Assembly (NCBI GenBank): GCA_946188155.1
Contig: CAMHUC010000001.1
Location: 62,001 to 126,000 of the forward strand
Direction: 5' to 3'
Source of the DNA: an uncultured bacterium
GTDB taxonomy: Bacteria; Bacteroidota; Bacteroidia; Bacteroidales; Bacteroidaceae
Length of the DNA stretch: 64,000 nt
Part shown: one piece after another, positions 43,935-53,232 of the stretch
Layout of the letters: every line of letters starts with the position of its first letter
Numbering within the stretch: position 1 is the stretch's first letter
The notes under the pieces: model-generated
What the model saw: only the letters and a program-made list of their open reading frames with translations
Told to the model about the DNA's origin: nothing
Database searches by the model: none
Program-made: the position numbers and the translations under genes

Positions 43935-44046
43935 TCAGAACAAACGCCCGGAATGGGTGCAGTTAGAATTATTCCCCGAAATGAACGCCTCAAAGGGGGG
44001 GGGGGAGCAGTCAGTAACCAATCAAAGTAATACAGCCAATGGATAA
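43927..44046 (+). CDS. 39-residue protein with a G11 tract
   Basis: 39 residues (RPEWVQLELFPEMNASK, GGG, EQSVTNQSNTANG). The Gly run is encoded by 11 consecutive G (43995-44005). Slippage by one base would truncate the protein within a few codons and uncouple the overlapping downstream gene at 44039, so this is a candidate phase-variable or translationally coupled switch. Confidence 0.55.
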   Translation: MDNQNKRPEWVQLELFPEMNASKGGGEQSVTNQSNTANG

Positions 44047-44221
44047 TGAACTTTGCGGCACTTGCTTATCTTACGACCCGGATAAAGAGACACAGGGCTT
44101 TGGCGAGTGCATAGTATCAGGTTGTCAGGTGAGCGAGTGCCAACAAAGTTGCATAGATTGGCGTAATAGTGGAGGGCCTGACTATGAACGAAAAGAAAGA
44201 CTTTTGCGTAACGGCGATTAA
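44039..44221 (+). CDS. Cys-rich small phage protein
   Basis: 60 residues with six Cys (CGTCLSYDP, GECIVSGCQVSECQQSC), a pattern suited to zinc binding. Overlaps its neighbours on both sides. Confidence 0.65.
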   Translation: MDNELCGTCLSYDPDKETQGFGECIVSGCQVSECQQSCIDWRNSGGPDYERKERLLRNGD

Positions 44222-44393
44222 CCGCCTTACGGGTGAGCGCGAAAGAATATCAGGGCATTTGACTAAGAGTAAAGCCGAATCAGAACGCGCCCGCCTGGTG
44301 ACGATAAGGCCAGAGAAACGGCCCTACATCTACCCGCTTGTAGCGGAGTACCCGAAACAACTTAATTTATTTTCAAACAATTTAGACGTATGA
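44184..44393 (+). CDS. small phage protein, unknown
   Basis: 69 residues from the ATG at 44184 (NRLTGERERISGHLTKSKAE, then PYIYPLVAEYPKQLNLF). It overlaps the clamp gene start by 4 bp (ATGA). Confidence 0.6.
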   Translation: MNEKKDFCVTAINRLTGERERISGHLTKSKAESERARLVTIRPEKRPYIYPLVAEYPKQLNLFSNNLDV

Positions 44394-45580
44394 AATTCAA
44401 AGTAGACAGAAACAAACTTTTAGAGGCTATGCAGAAAGCAAGCCAAGCAATAACGGGCAAAAGCAGCCGTTTACTTAGCGAGATTTGCCGATGCTTTGTT
44501 TTCAAGGCAAGAAATGAAAGTCTAACCGTCATGGCTACCGACGGCGAGATTTTTATTAGTACATGGGTAGGCATCGAAAACACCGATGGCGATAAAGACT
44601 TTGCCCTGTACGCGCCTAAATTCCTGAAAGCCATTAAATCGGTAGACCCACAGGAACTAACGATAGAGGTTTTGGAGTATCAGGTTATTGTTACGCATGA
44701 GGTAGGCAGCTTTGCACTACCATTAACGGATATGAGCCAAGTACGCTACCCGGAAGCGGACAGCAAAACGGTATTGGACTACAGCCGCGTACACCGACAC
44801 ACCTTTGAGGCCCCCGGCTTGCTTTCCATCCTGAATAAGTGCAACTATGCAATGGCCGAAGATGAATTGCGCCCGGTGATGAACGGCGTAGTTATGAGCG
44901 TCAAAGAAACCCACACCGATTTTGTGGCATCCGACGGGTATAAGTTAGTACGCATCCGCAAAGCCTCAATTACTGACAGCCGCCCCGCAGACTTTATTTT
45001 TCCCAAAAAGGTAGTCAATATCCTGTTAAAGATATTGCCTAAGACGGGATTTGTAGATACGTGGTTTAATGAGTATGCAGTTGATTGGAAGAGCGAGGAA
45101 CACCCCGGAGAGCAAACGCCAAAGTCGGGCTGTCTTATGAGCGTTGAGGGTACGGAAATTCTGTTTAAGCCCATACCGGGCCGCTACCCGAATTACAACA
45201 ACGTAATACCCACTACGTTTACTAAGGAACTTATCATAGACCGCAAACAACTTTTGAAGTCGCTACAGCGTCTTAGCCAGTTCACAGCGAAAAGCGGGCT
45301 TATTAGATGGAATCTTAACCCTACCCGCCTGATGCTACAGGCCGAAGATACCGATTTTTCGGTAAATGGCAGCGAGACTTTGCCCTGTACGTACAAAGGT
45401 GAGGTTTGCCGGTTGGGATTTAAGGACTATTCGTTTGTTCAGACCCTACAGAATAGTACAGCACCCGAAATCGTAATGAAAGGCAGCGGAGTTACTACCG
45501 CGTTTATTATCGAGCCTATCCCACAGCCGGATAACGAAGAAGTGACTATGCTACTTATGCCAATGCTAATAAATGACTAA
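44390..45580 (+). CDS. Phage DNA polymerase sliding clamp (DnaN-like)
   Basis: 396 residues, beta-clamp fold of three similar domains: MKFKVDRNKLLEAMQKA at the start, RPVMNGVVMSVKETHTDFVASDGYKL, GRYPNYNNVIP, and a C-terminal EVTMLLMPMLIND matching the MPMR-type end of DnaN. It would replace or supplement the host clamp for the phage polymerase; a phage-encoded beta clamp beside a family A polymerase is an uncommon pairing. Confidence 0.88.
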   Translation: MKFKVDRNKLLEAMQKASQAITGKSSRLLSEICRCFVFKARNESLTVMATDGEIFISTWVGIENTDGDKDFALYAPKFLKAIKSVDPQELTIEVLEYQVIVTHEVGSFALPLTDMSQVRYPEADSKTVLDYSRVHRHTFEAPGLLSILNKCNYAMAEDELRPVMNGVVMSVKETHTDFVASDGYKLVRIRKASITDSRPADFIFPKKVVNILLKILPKTGFVDTWFNEYAVDWKSEEHPGEQTPKSGCLMSVEGTEILFKPIPGRYPNYNNVIPTTFTKELIIDRKQLLKSLQRLSQFTAKSGLIRWNLNPTRLMLQAEDTDFSVNGSETLPCTYKGEVCRLGFKDYSFVQTLQNSTAPEIVMKGSGVTTAFIIEPIPQPDNEEVTMLLMPMLIND

Positions 45581-45585
45581 GAGGT

Positions 45586-45741
45586 ATGAGAAAGATAGAC
45601 AGAGACCACGAAAGGTATATGCGAGACCGGGAAAACAGATTGGCGCACCAAGCCGAATACTACAAGGTCAACCGCGACGCTATCCTGAATAGAAAGCGCA
45701 ATACCGGCAATATGAAATATGGAAGTTTACGAAAAAGATAA
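45586..45741 (+). CDS. 51-residue basic phage protein
   Basis: ATG at 45586, 51 residues, very basic (MRKIDRDHERYMRDRENRLA; YYKVNRDAILNRKRNTGNMK), like short pieces of HNH-type basic helices. Overlaps the next gene by 23 bp. Confidence 0.5.
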   Translation: MRKIDRDHERYMRDRENRLAHQAEYYKVNRDAILNRKRNTGNMKYGSLRKR

Positions 45742-48337
45742 TAGCGATATGGAATATATAGATTTTCTACGTTCAAAAATGGCTATCAGCAGCCAAGACG
45801 GATTTGAGATTAGTGAGAGCGAACTCACACCCACACTATACCCGCACGTCAAAGATACGGTACGATGGGCGGTACGCGGAGGTTGCCGCGCTATCTTTAG
45901 CAGTTTCGGTATGCAAAAGACCGTATCACAACTGGAGATACTACGTATTATCACCGTCCACAAAGGCGGCAAGGCACTTGTAATTTGCCCGAAACGCGTT
46001 ATTGTGGAGTTTACGACGCAGGCCAAAAAGCACCTCAATATGAATATTGCCTACGTCCGCAATATGGCAGAGGTAGAGAAAGCAGCGGGAGAGTACGACG
46101 TGATGGTTACTAACTACGAGCGCGTCAGAGACGGCGAGGACGGCGTTAGGATTAACCCCGCCTACTTTATTGCTACGTCACTTGACGAGGCAAGTTGTCT
46201 ACGTGATTACGGCTCAAAGACCTATCAGGAGTTTTTAGCCCTGTTTGCCAACACTCCTTATAAGTTTGTAGCCACCGCCACGCCGTCACCTAACAACTAC
46301 GTGGAAATGATACAATATGCCGGGTATTTGGGTATCATGGACACAGGCCAGGCAATACAGCGTTTCTTTAAGCGCGACCAGACTAAAGTAAACAACCTGA
46401 CTTTGTACCCGCACAAGGTAGATGAGTTTTGGACGTGGGTTAGTACGTGGGCGTTGTTCCTGACCAAGCCGAGCGATTTAGGCTATGAAGATGTAGGCTA
46501 CGAGTTGCCGCCGCTTAACGTCTATCAGGAAGTGGTAGCCGCCGACAACTCCACAGCCGGGGCAGAGGCAGACGGGCAGAAGAAACTATTCCGTGACGCG
46601 GCTATAGGACTGAAAGACGCGGCCAAGGAACGCCGCGACAGCATCCCGGCAAAGGTAGAAAGAATAGTAGAGATACTTAACCGCCCGGAGAACGTAAACG
46701 ACCATTTCATTATTTGGCACGATTTGGAGGCAGAGCGCGAGGCCATTTGCAAGGCCGTTGATGGCTGCAAAGCCGTTTACGGTAGTCAGCCGGACGATGA
46801 GGCCGACAAGATAATAGACGATTTCAAGGAGGGCCGGTTAAAGTACCTTGCAGCCAAACCCGTAATGTTGGGCGAGGGCCTGAATTTCCAATACCATTGC
46901 CACAAGGCCATAATACTTGTATCTTATAAGTTCAACGACGGCGTGCAGGCAATAGCCCGCATATATCGTTTTATGCAGAAATACCCGGTAGATTTGTACA
47001 TAGTCTATGCCGACAGCGAACAGGAGATTTACAAGTCGTTTATGGCTAAGTGGGCCAACCACAAGGAAATGGTAGAGCGCATGACCGATATTGTACGCAA
47101 GAACGGATTAGCCACTACCAACGCCACGGAGAAACTAAAGCGTTATTTCTTCTCGCAGCGTCAGGAGAAACGCGGGCAGCTTTGGCGGGCTATCAATAAC
47201 GACAACGTATTAGAGTGCCAGACGATGCCGGATAATTCGGTAGGGCTTATCGTTACGTCTATCCCGTTCAGTAATCAGTACGAATACACGCCGTCTTACA
47301 ACGATTTCGGGCACAACGAAGATAACAGCAAGTTCTTTGAACAGATGGACTACTTAACGCCCGAATTGCTTAGAATCCTACAGCCCGGGCGTATCTTAGC
47401 CGTACATGTCAAAGACCGCGTAGTCAGCGGCTTTGTTTCGGGTGCAGGATTTCAGACCGTCGTACCGTTCAGCGACTTGTCGGTATTGCACTATATCAAA
47501 CACGGATTTCAGTACGGCGGGCGCATTACGATTGATACCGACGTAGTGCAGGAAAATAACAAGTCGTACCGATTGGGCTATACTGAAATGTGCAAGGACG
47601 GCAGTAAGATGTCGGTTGGTTGCCCCGAATATATCCTGATATTCCGCAAAGTACCGTCAGACCGTAGCAACGCCTACGCCGACGTACCCGTAGTAAAGAA
47701 TAAGAGCGAATACTCATTGGCACGATGGCAGATAGACGCGCACGGCGATTGGAAGTCAAGCGGTGACCGCCTGTTAGACTACGAGGACGTTAAGAACATG
47801 AACTTAGAGGGCATACGCGCCTATTTCCACAAGTTCAGCAAAGAACACCTGTATAACTACGAAGCCCACGTAGCGTTTGCCGAGGGATTGGAAAAGGCAA
47901 AACGTCTATCCAAGCAGGATATGATAGTAGCCCCGGCGAGCCACAGCGATATGATATGGGATTTGTCGGAGTACCAACGCGCCAAAACGCTTAACAGCAA
48001 GCAGGCACGGGGTAATAAGATGGTGCATATTTGCCCGCTACCCATCGACTTAGTAAACCGCTGCATCGAGCGTTGGAGTAACAAAGGCGACGTAGTGTTT
48101 GACCCGTTCGGAGGCATCCAGACCGTACCCTATTGCGCCGTACTGAAAGGCCGCAAGGGACTTAGCACGGAACTTAACCCGGACTATTGGCGAGACGGCA
48201 CGGCCTACCTGATGGACGCAGAGAGAGAGGTATCTACGCCTACGCTGTTTGACCTTTGGGCTAACGGCGGCTTAGAGGAATACAAAGCCGCTGAAGCCAA
48301 GAAAACGAAGCGAACCAAAAAGGCTACTGCAAAATGA
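45719..48337 (+). CDS. SNF2-like helicase fused to a DNA methyltransferase
   Basis: 872 residues. The N-terminal half is SNF2-like: a degenerate Walker A (IFSSFGMQKTVSQLE, near 62), a DExx-like LDEAS, TATPSPNN and a helicase C-terminal segment (VMLGEGLNFQYHCHKAIILV, IARIYR). The C-terminal half is an amino-methyltransferase: motif IV near 512 as TSIPF instead of the usual S/D-PP-Y/F, and motif I near 794 (VFDPFGGIQTVPYCAVLKGR, ELNPDYW). It may methylate adenine or N4-cytosine in phage DNA while moving along it; the altered motif IV leaves activity uncertain. A separate canonical SNF2 protein is encoded at 51835. Confidence 0.85.
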   Translation: MEVYEKDNSDMEYIDFLRSKMAISSQDGFEISESELTPTLYPHVKDTVRWAVRGGCRAIFSSFGMQKTVSQLEILRIITVHKGGKALVICPKRVIVEFTTQAKKHLNMNIAYVRNMAEVEKAAGEYDVMVTNYERVRDGEDGVRINPAYFIATSLDEASCLRDYGSKTYQEFLALFANTPYKFVATATPSPNNYVEMIQYAGYLGIMDTGQAIQRFFKRDQTKVNNLTLYPHKVDEFWTWVSTWALFLTKPSDLGYEDVGYELPPLNVYQEVVAADNSTAGAEADGQKKLFRDAAIGLKDAAKERRDSIPAKVERIVEILNRPENVNDHFIIWHDLEAEREAICKAVDGCKAVYGSQPDDEADKIIDDFKEGRLKYLAAKPVMLGEGLNFQYHCHKAIILVSYKFNDGVQAIARIYRFMQKYPVDLYIVYADSEQEIYKSFMAKWANHKEMVERMTDIVRKNGLATTNATEKLKRYFFSQRQEKRGQLWRAINNDNVLECQTMPDNSVGLIVTSIPFSNQYEYTPSYNDFGHNEDNSKFFEQMDYLTPELLRILQPGRILAVHVKDRVVSGFVSGAGFQTVVPFSDLSVLHYIKHGFQYGGRITIDTDVVQENNKSYRLGYTEMCKDGSKMSVGCPEYILIFRKVPSDRSNAYADVPVVKNKSEYSLARWQIDAHGDWKSSGDRLLDYEDVKNMNLEGIRAYFHKFSKEHLYNYEAHVAFAEGLEKAKRLSKQDMIVAPASHSDMIWDLSEYQRAKTLNSKQARGNKMVHICPLPIDLVNRCIERWSNKGDVVFDPFGGIQTVPYCAVLKGRKGLSTELNPDYWRDGTAYLMDAEREVSTPTLFDLWANGGLEEYKAAEAKKTKRTKKATAK

Positions 48338-48394
48338 GAAAGATAGATATTAACCGCCGTTATAGGAGTTGCGCAATATATTGCGTAACGATAG

Positions 48395-48496
48395 GCCGTT
48401 TCAGAGACACAGCAATACAAGATGTTGGGTAACGGTTGGACGGTTGAGGTTATTAAGCACATACTTTCATTTTTACCCGATGAACTTAAAAAGTAA
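48395..48496 (+). pseudogene. C-terminal remnant of a C5-cytosine methyltransferase
   Basis: After a TAG at 48392-48394, one frame reads VSETQQYKMLGNGWTVEVIK and on to LSFLPDELKK then stop. That is the conserved C-terminal end of Dcm-type C5 methyltransferases (VSxTQRYKxLGNGxTV). Nothing of the catalytic domain precedes it, so the bulk of the gene has been lost, apparently replaced by the upstream fusion gene. Confidence 0.65.
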
Positions 48497-48503
48497 TACG
48501 GAT

Positions 48504-48707
48504 ATGAGCAAGGAAATTTTTAGTCAGATGGTGAGCGCGTCGATGAACGCCGGATTTGTCAAAATCCTACAGGACAAATTAGCCGATGAAGAAAACCCGT
48601 TTGAAATGAGAATGAGACGGATAGTTAAAGGCATTTGGGAAGTGGAGATTTACACCGACAAAGAGCATTTGCCATATTTCAAGAACCTATTAAACAATCT
48701 GGTATGA
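48504..48707 (+). CDS. small phage protein, unknown
   Basis: 67 residues from the ATG at 48504 (MSKEIFSQMVSASMNAGFVK; IVKGIWEVEIYTDKEHLPYF). It overlaps the VapE-type gene by 4 bp. Function unknown. Confidence 0.65.
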   Translation: MSKEIFSQMVSASMNAGFVKILQDKLADEENPFEMRMRRIVKGIWEVEIYTDKEHLPYFKNLLNNLV

Positions 48708-51151
48708 GCGTACAGGAGTTAAGCCACGATTTCACTTTGGATATAGCCACGGCCCACAGCCGACTATCTAAGAAGTGGAAAAACAAAAAGTGGCAATGGA
48801 AAGACTTAGTTAAGCGTTGCAGCGAGACGAAGCGAACCGACGAAACGGTAGGCGAATACCTGAAAATGACAAAACAGGAGCAAGCCGACATTAAAGATGT
48901 TGGCGGCTTTGTTGGCGGGTATCTTTCAGGAGGTACACGCAAAACGCCTAACGTGATGTGGCGTAGTGTGGCCACGCTTGATATTGACTACGGCACGGTT
49001 AATGTGTGGGATGATTTCACAATGCAGTTTGACTTTGCCGCTATGCTTTATAGCACCCATAAGCACACCCCGGAGAAACCGCGCTTACGTCTGGTTTTCC
49101 CGTTGAGCCGAAACGTAAAGCCTAACGAGTATGAGCCACTTTGCCGTAAGATTGCCTACGCTTTGGGTATAGACCTATTCGACATAACTACGTATCAGTT
49201 ACCCCGGCTTTTCTATTGGCCGAGTACGAGCCGGGACGGTGAGTTTGTTTTTGAGGTGCAGGACGGCCCCGCTTGTGACGTGGACGCGATACTTAGCACC
49301 TACGTAAACCCGCAGGACGTTAGCGAATGGCCGATGGGTAGCCGTGAGACCGAAGCCGTAGCCCACGAACTACGCAAGGCAGGCGACCCGTTGGAAAAGC
49401 CCGGACTTATCGGGGCATTTTGCAGGGCGTACACCATTGAAGATGCTATAGATACTTTCCTTACCGATGCTTACGTAAAGACCGCCAACGATGGCCGATA
49501 CACCTACAAGATGGGCAGCGTAGCCGGTGGCCTGGTATGCTACGAGGGGAAATTTGCCTATAGTCACCATGAGACAGACCCGGCAAGTATGCAGCTTTGC
49601 AACGCTTTCGACCTTTGCCGAATACACCTGTTTGGCGTACACGACGAGGGTAGCCGCGTAACGGATATTACCCGTTTGCCGTCGTACCTGAAAATGCAGG
49701 ATTTCGCGGCCAAAGATAAGACCGTGCGCGTTTTGCTGACAAAGGAACGCAGGGCAGACGCGGAAAGCGACTTTGCCGACGTGGATTTGGACGGCGACGG
49801 CGAGACACCCGCAGAGGCTAACACGGATTGGATGGCCGATTTGGAGTACGACCGCAAAGGGGCCATTAAGTCAACGGCCAAAAACATTATCTGTATATTG
49901 GAGAATGACCCCGGACTATCAGGGCATCTTTGGCACGACCTGTTTAGCGGCTTTGATTTGGTTAAGGGCGGTTTGCCGTGGGATAGGAAAGCGACCCAAT
50001 GGGGAAACCGCGACGATGCTAACTTACGCATATACCTTGATGAAACCTACGGCGTAACCGGAAAGGATAAGATTAAGGATGCAAAAGACGCGGTACTGAC
50101 ACGCCACAAATTGCACCCGATACGTGAGTACCTAAACGGCTTAGTGTGGGATGGAACGCCCCGGCTTGACACCCTGATTATAGACTACTTAGGCGTAGAA
50201 GATACGGCACTTAACCGGGCAATGACACGTAAGCACTTTGTCGCAGCCGTAGCCCGCGTAATGAATCCCGGTTGCAAGTACGACTATTGCCTGATTGTGA
50301 CCGGGGCCGAGGGCATAGGCAAATCTACCCTCTTTAGTGTGATGGGTGGCGAATGGTTTAACGACAGCCTGGTAACGATGGAGGGCAAAAGCGGAATGGA
50401 GCAAGCCCGTGGAGGTTGGGTTATAGAGTTGCCCGAATTAGGCAGCATCAAACGAAGCGACGTTGAGCAGGTGAAAGCCTACATTAGCCGACAGGATGAT
50501 ACCTACCGCCCGGCCTACGGTACGGTGACGGAAAAGCACCCGCGCCAATGCGTTTTTTGCGGCACGACCAACGAAACGTATTTCCTGAAAGGCGACACGG
50601 GAAACCGCCGCTTTTGGGTAATGGCCGCTGATGCTGACAGGCGTAAGCATACCGACGTAAAAGCAGACTTGACGGCAGAGCGTAACCAAATGTGGGCCGA
50701 GGCCGTAGAGCGTTGGAAAGAGGGCGAAACCCTGTATTTGCCTAACGACCTTGAAACAGAGGCAAGGCAGAGGCAAGCCGAGTATAACGACGAAGCCGAC
50801 GACCCAATTAAAGATATGCTAATAGCATATCTCGACATGAAGTTACCGGGAGAGTGGCCGACGTGGGATTTGAAACGCCGACGCGCATATATCACAGACC
50901 CCGACCCGTTAGACCAGACAGGCACGGAAGAGCGTACAAGGGTATGTGCAGCGGAGTTTATTTGTGAGCGTTTGGGCCGTGACATGGGCGATAAGGAATA
51001 CAAATACTTAGCCCGTAAGGTTGGCCGCATGATGGACGATTTACCCGGTTGGGAGCGCATGGGAGTATCAAGACACGCGCAAGCAATCTACGGCGTACAA
51101 AAGTCGTTTAGGCGGGTACTCAACATCGAAGAAAACGACGATGATATATGA
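48704..51151 (+). CDS. VapE-type primase-helicase
   Basis: 815 residues from the ATG at 48704. The N-terminal part contains a prim-pol-like region (VATLDIDYGTVNVWDDF, KPRLRLVFPLSR). The C-terminal part is the virulence-associated E (VapE) ATPase with Walker A near 535 (VTGAEGIGKSTLFSVMGG), Walker B VIELPELG and an arginine-finger-like GDTGNRRFWV. It primes and unwinds the phage DNA. The next 250 bp hold a repeat cluster that may be the origin. Confidence 0.88.
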   Translation: MSVQELSHDFTLDIATAHSRLSKKWKNKKWQWKDLVKRCSETKRTDETVGEYLKMTKQEQADIKDVGGFVGGYLSGGTRKTPNVMWRSVATLDIDYGTVNVWDDFTMQFDFAAMLYSTHKHTPEKPRLRLVFPLSRNVKPNEYEPLCRKIAYALGIDLFDITTYQLPRLFYWPSTSRDGEFVFEVQDGPACDVDAILSTYVNPQDVSEWPMGSRETEAVAHELRKAGDPLEKPGLIGAFCRAYTIEDAIDTFLTDAYVKTANDGRYTYKMGSVAGGLVCYEGKFAYSHHETDPASMQLCNAFDLCRIHLFGVHDEGSRVTDITRLPSYLKMQDFAAKDKTVRVLLTKERRADAESDFADVDLDGDGETPAEANTDWMADLEYDRKGAIKSTAKNIICILENDPGLSGHLWHDLFSGFDLVKGGLPWDRKATQWGNRDDANLRIYLDETYGVTGKDKIKDAKDAVLTRHKLHPIREYLNGLVWDGTPRLDTLIIDYLGVEDTALNRAMTRKHFVAAVARVMNPGCKYDYCLIVTGAEGIGKSTLFSVMGGEWFNDSLVTMEGKSGMEQARGGWVIELPELGSIKRSDVEQVKAYISRQDDTYRPAYGTVTEKHPRQCVFCGTTNETYFLKGDTGNRRFWVMAADADRRKHTDVKADLTAERNQMWAEAVERWKEGETLYLPNDLETEARQRQAEYNDEADDPIKDMLIAYLDMKLPGEWPTWDLKRRRAYITDPDPLDQTGTEERTRVCAAEFICERLGRDMGDKEYKYLARKVGRMMDDLPGWERMGVSRHAQAIYGVQKSFRRVLNIEENDDDI

Positions 51152-51306
51152 GTAAACCAAAAGGCGTAAACGGAACGGTTACAAAAAAGGTTTGGTTTAC
51201 ATTTTCCTGTAAACGTAACCAAACGAAAAAATTTGGTTTACACCGTTCAGTTTACAGCCAAAGGCCGATAAACAAAGGGAAAATAAAGAATGTAAACTAA
51301 GTAAAC
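51152..51306. repeat. Eight GTAAAC/GTTTAC repeats, candidate replication origin
   Basis: GTAAAC occurs at 51152, 51166, 51209, 51292 and 51301, and GTTTAC at 51195, 51236 and 51250, i.e. eight copies in 155 bp. They lie in the 250-bp gap directly after the primase-helicase gene, along with AT-rich stretches and a GC-alternating patch (about 51361-51378). This arrangement suits an iteron-type origin or regulator sites. Confidence 0.6.
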
Positions 51307-51401
51307 TAAGAGTATATAAAAGAGTTTGTAATAATAGAATAAAACGGGAATAAGAGAACTAACGCGAGCGCGTGCGCGAGACGAAACTATATTTACGTAT
51401 A

Positions 51402-51830
51402 ATGTTAGAGCGTTGCGGTTACAAGTTACACCCGGTTAAAATTGAAGATATGAAACAGAGCATAAAGAACATAGTAGAACACGCCGAAGTTTCGGAAAAG
51501 GAGATAGAGAAATATTTGTGCAAGCGAATGAAAGAAATTGGTTTGCCTTGCATAAAGTATTCAAACGCCAATGAAACGGGCTACCCTGATAGGCTGATAG
51601 TCCTACCGGCAAGTCAATGTATGTGGGTAGAACTGAAAAGCAAGGGCCGCAAGCCCAGCAAGGTACAGCAAATCAGGATTGCCGAACTAAAGAAACAGAA
51701 GCACGTCGTTTGGGTGATAGACAATAAGCCGTTAGTCGATGAACTGACAGAGGCCCTAACGAAATGGTTAGCCGATAACAAAGAAGAGTTTGAGGCATAC
51801 GAGACAAACAAAATACAAACCCAAAATTAG
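51402..51830 (+). CDS. VRR-NUC nuclease
   Basis: 142 residues from the ATG at 51402. The VRR-NUC core is KYSNANETGYPDRLIVLP (PD), then MWVELKSKGRKPSKVQQIRI (E-x-K) and HVVWVIDN. These small nucleases resolve branched DNA in phage recombination/replication. The upstream in-frame GTG at 51372 is a less likely start. Confidence 0.88.
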   Translation: MLERCGYKLHPVKIEDMKQSIKNIVEHAEVSEKEIEKYLCKRMKEIGLPCIKYSNANETGYPDRLIVLPASQCMWVELKSKGRKPSKVQQIRIAELKKQKHVVWVIDNKPLVDELTEALTKWLADNKEEFEAYETNKIQTQN

Positions 51831-51834
51831 AGTT

Positions 51835-53220
51835 ATGATTTTCAAACCCTACGAGTATCAGCAAACAGCAATAAGATGGATTTTGAAGAATCCACGTTGC
51901 GGCCTTTTCCTTGATATGGGATTAGGTAAGACGGTTAGCACCCTGACAGCCGTACAACAACTAATGGACGATTGCGAGGTAAGCCGTACCTTAGTAGTGG
52001 CCCCGAAGAAAGTAGCCGAAACCACCTGGACTACGGAGGCCGAGAAGTGGGAGCACCTGAAAGCCCTACGGGTTGTTAAGGTGATGGGTACGGAGAAACA
52101 ACGCAAATTGGCGTTGGCATCCAAGGCAGACGTTTACGTTATCGGCAGGGATAGTTTCGTTTGGCTTGTTGGCCTCTACGGTGGAAACCTACCCTTTGAC
52201 GTTCTGGTAATAGACGAACTAACGAGTTTCAAAAGCAGTAAGTCGAATCGGTTTAAGGCAATGCGCATGGCGACACCGACGGTTAGCCGCGTTATCGGAC
52301 TGACAGGAACACCGGCCCCCAATGGCCTGATAGACCTTTGGGCGCAAATGTATTGTATAGACATGGGCGCAAGGTTGGGAAAGTCAGTAACTAAGTACCG
52401 GGAAACCTACTTTGAGACCTACCAAAGAAACAACATCGTAATACGTTGCGACGTGAAGAAAGGTTGCGACGAAATAATAAGAAGCAAGATTGCCGATATA
52501 TGTTTGTCTATGCAAGCCAAAGACTATTTGCAGTTACCCGACTTACTGACACATACGGTTAAGGTGCAGCTTACGCCGTCAGTCATGGCCGCGTACACGA
52601 AGTTTGAAAAGGAAAAGGTTTTGGAGTTTCAGGAAGAACACACAGGCGAGGCCGCGAACATCTTAGCCAACAGCGCAGCGGGCCTTATGAACAAACTAAG
52701 TCAATTTGCCAACGGTGCAATATACGACGAAGATAGAAACGTGCATGAGGTACACGACGAGAAGTTAGACAGGTTGGCCGAGATTATAGAGGCCGCAAAC
52801 GGTAACAGCGTTTTGGTATTCTACCAATTCAAACACGACATAGACCGCATAGCAAAGAAACTGAAAGGCTACCGCGTTAAGGTGTATCAGGGCGAAGCCG
52901 AGTTGAAAGAGTGGAACGCCGGAAAGATAGACGTACTATTAGCGCATCCGGCATCTACGGCGTTTGGCCTGAATATGCAAGCCGGTGGCCACTATATAGT
53001 TTGGTACGGTACAGGTTGGAACTTAGAACTATACCAACAGGCTAACGCCCGCCTACACCGTCAGGGCCAGCAGTACCCGGTACAAGTCTATAAGTTGGTT
53101 TGCGCCAACACCGTAGACGAAAGAGCCGAAGCCGCGTTGGATAACAAGAAAGGCGTACAACAGAGTTTGTTAGACAGCCTTAACTACCTGTTACGAAAGC
53201 ATGGTGCAATAACTGATTAA
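51835..53220 (+). CDS. SNF2-family DEAD-box helicase
   Basis: 461 residues from the ATG at 51835. Canonical SNF2/SF2 motifs: GLFLDMGLGKTVSTLTAVQQ (near 26), VIDELTSFK (near 127), GLTGTPAPNG, and a C-terminal VLVFYQFKHDIDRI ... QQANARLHRQGQQYPVQVY. It completes the common phage cassette VapE/VRR-NUC/SNF2. It starts 4 bp after the nuclease stop. Confidence 0.93.
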   Translation: MIFKPYEYQQTAIRWILKNPRCGLFLDMGLGKTVSTLTAVQQLMDDCEVSRTLVVAPKKVAETTWTTEAEKWEHLKALRVVKVMGTEKQRKLALASKADVYVIGRDSFVWLVGLYGGNLPFDVLVIDELTSFKSSKSNRFKAMRMATPTVSRVIGLTGTPAPNGLIDLWAQMYCIDMGARLGKSVTKYRETYFETYQRNNIVIRCDVKKGCDEIIRSKIADICLSMQAKDYLQLPDLLTHTVKVQLTPSVMAAYTKFEKEKVLEFQEEHTGEAANILANSAAGLMNKLSQFANGAIYDEDRNVHEVHDEKLDRLAEIIEAANGNSVLVFYQFKHDIDRIAKKLKGYRVKVYQGEAELKEWNAGKIDVLLAHPASTAFGLNMQAGGHYIVWYGTGWNLELYQQANARLHRQGQQYPVQVYKLVCANTVDERAEAALDNKKGVQQSLLDSLNYLLRKHGAITD

Positions 53221-53232
53221 CGATAAAGAGAT

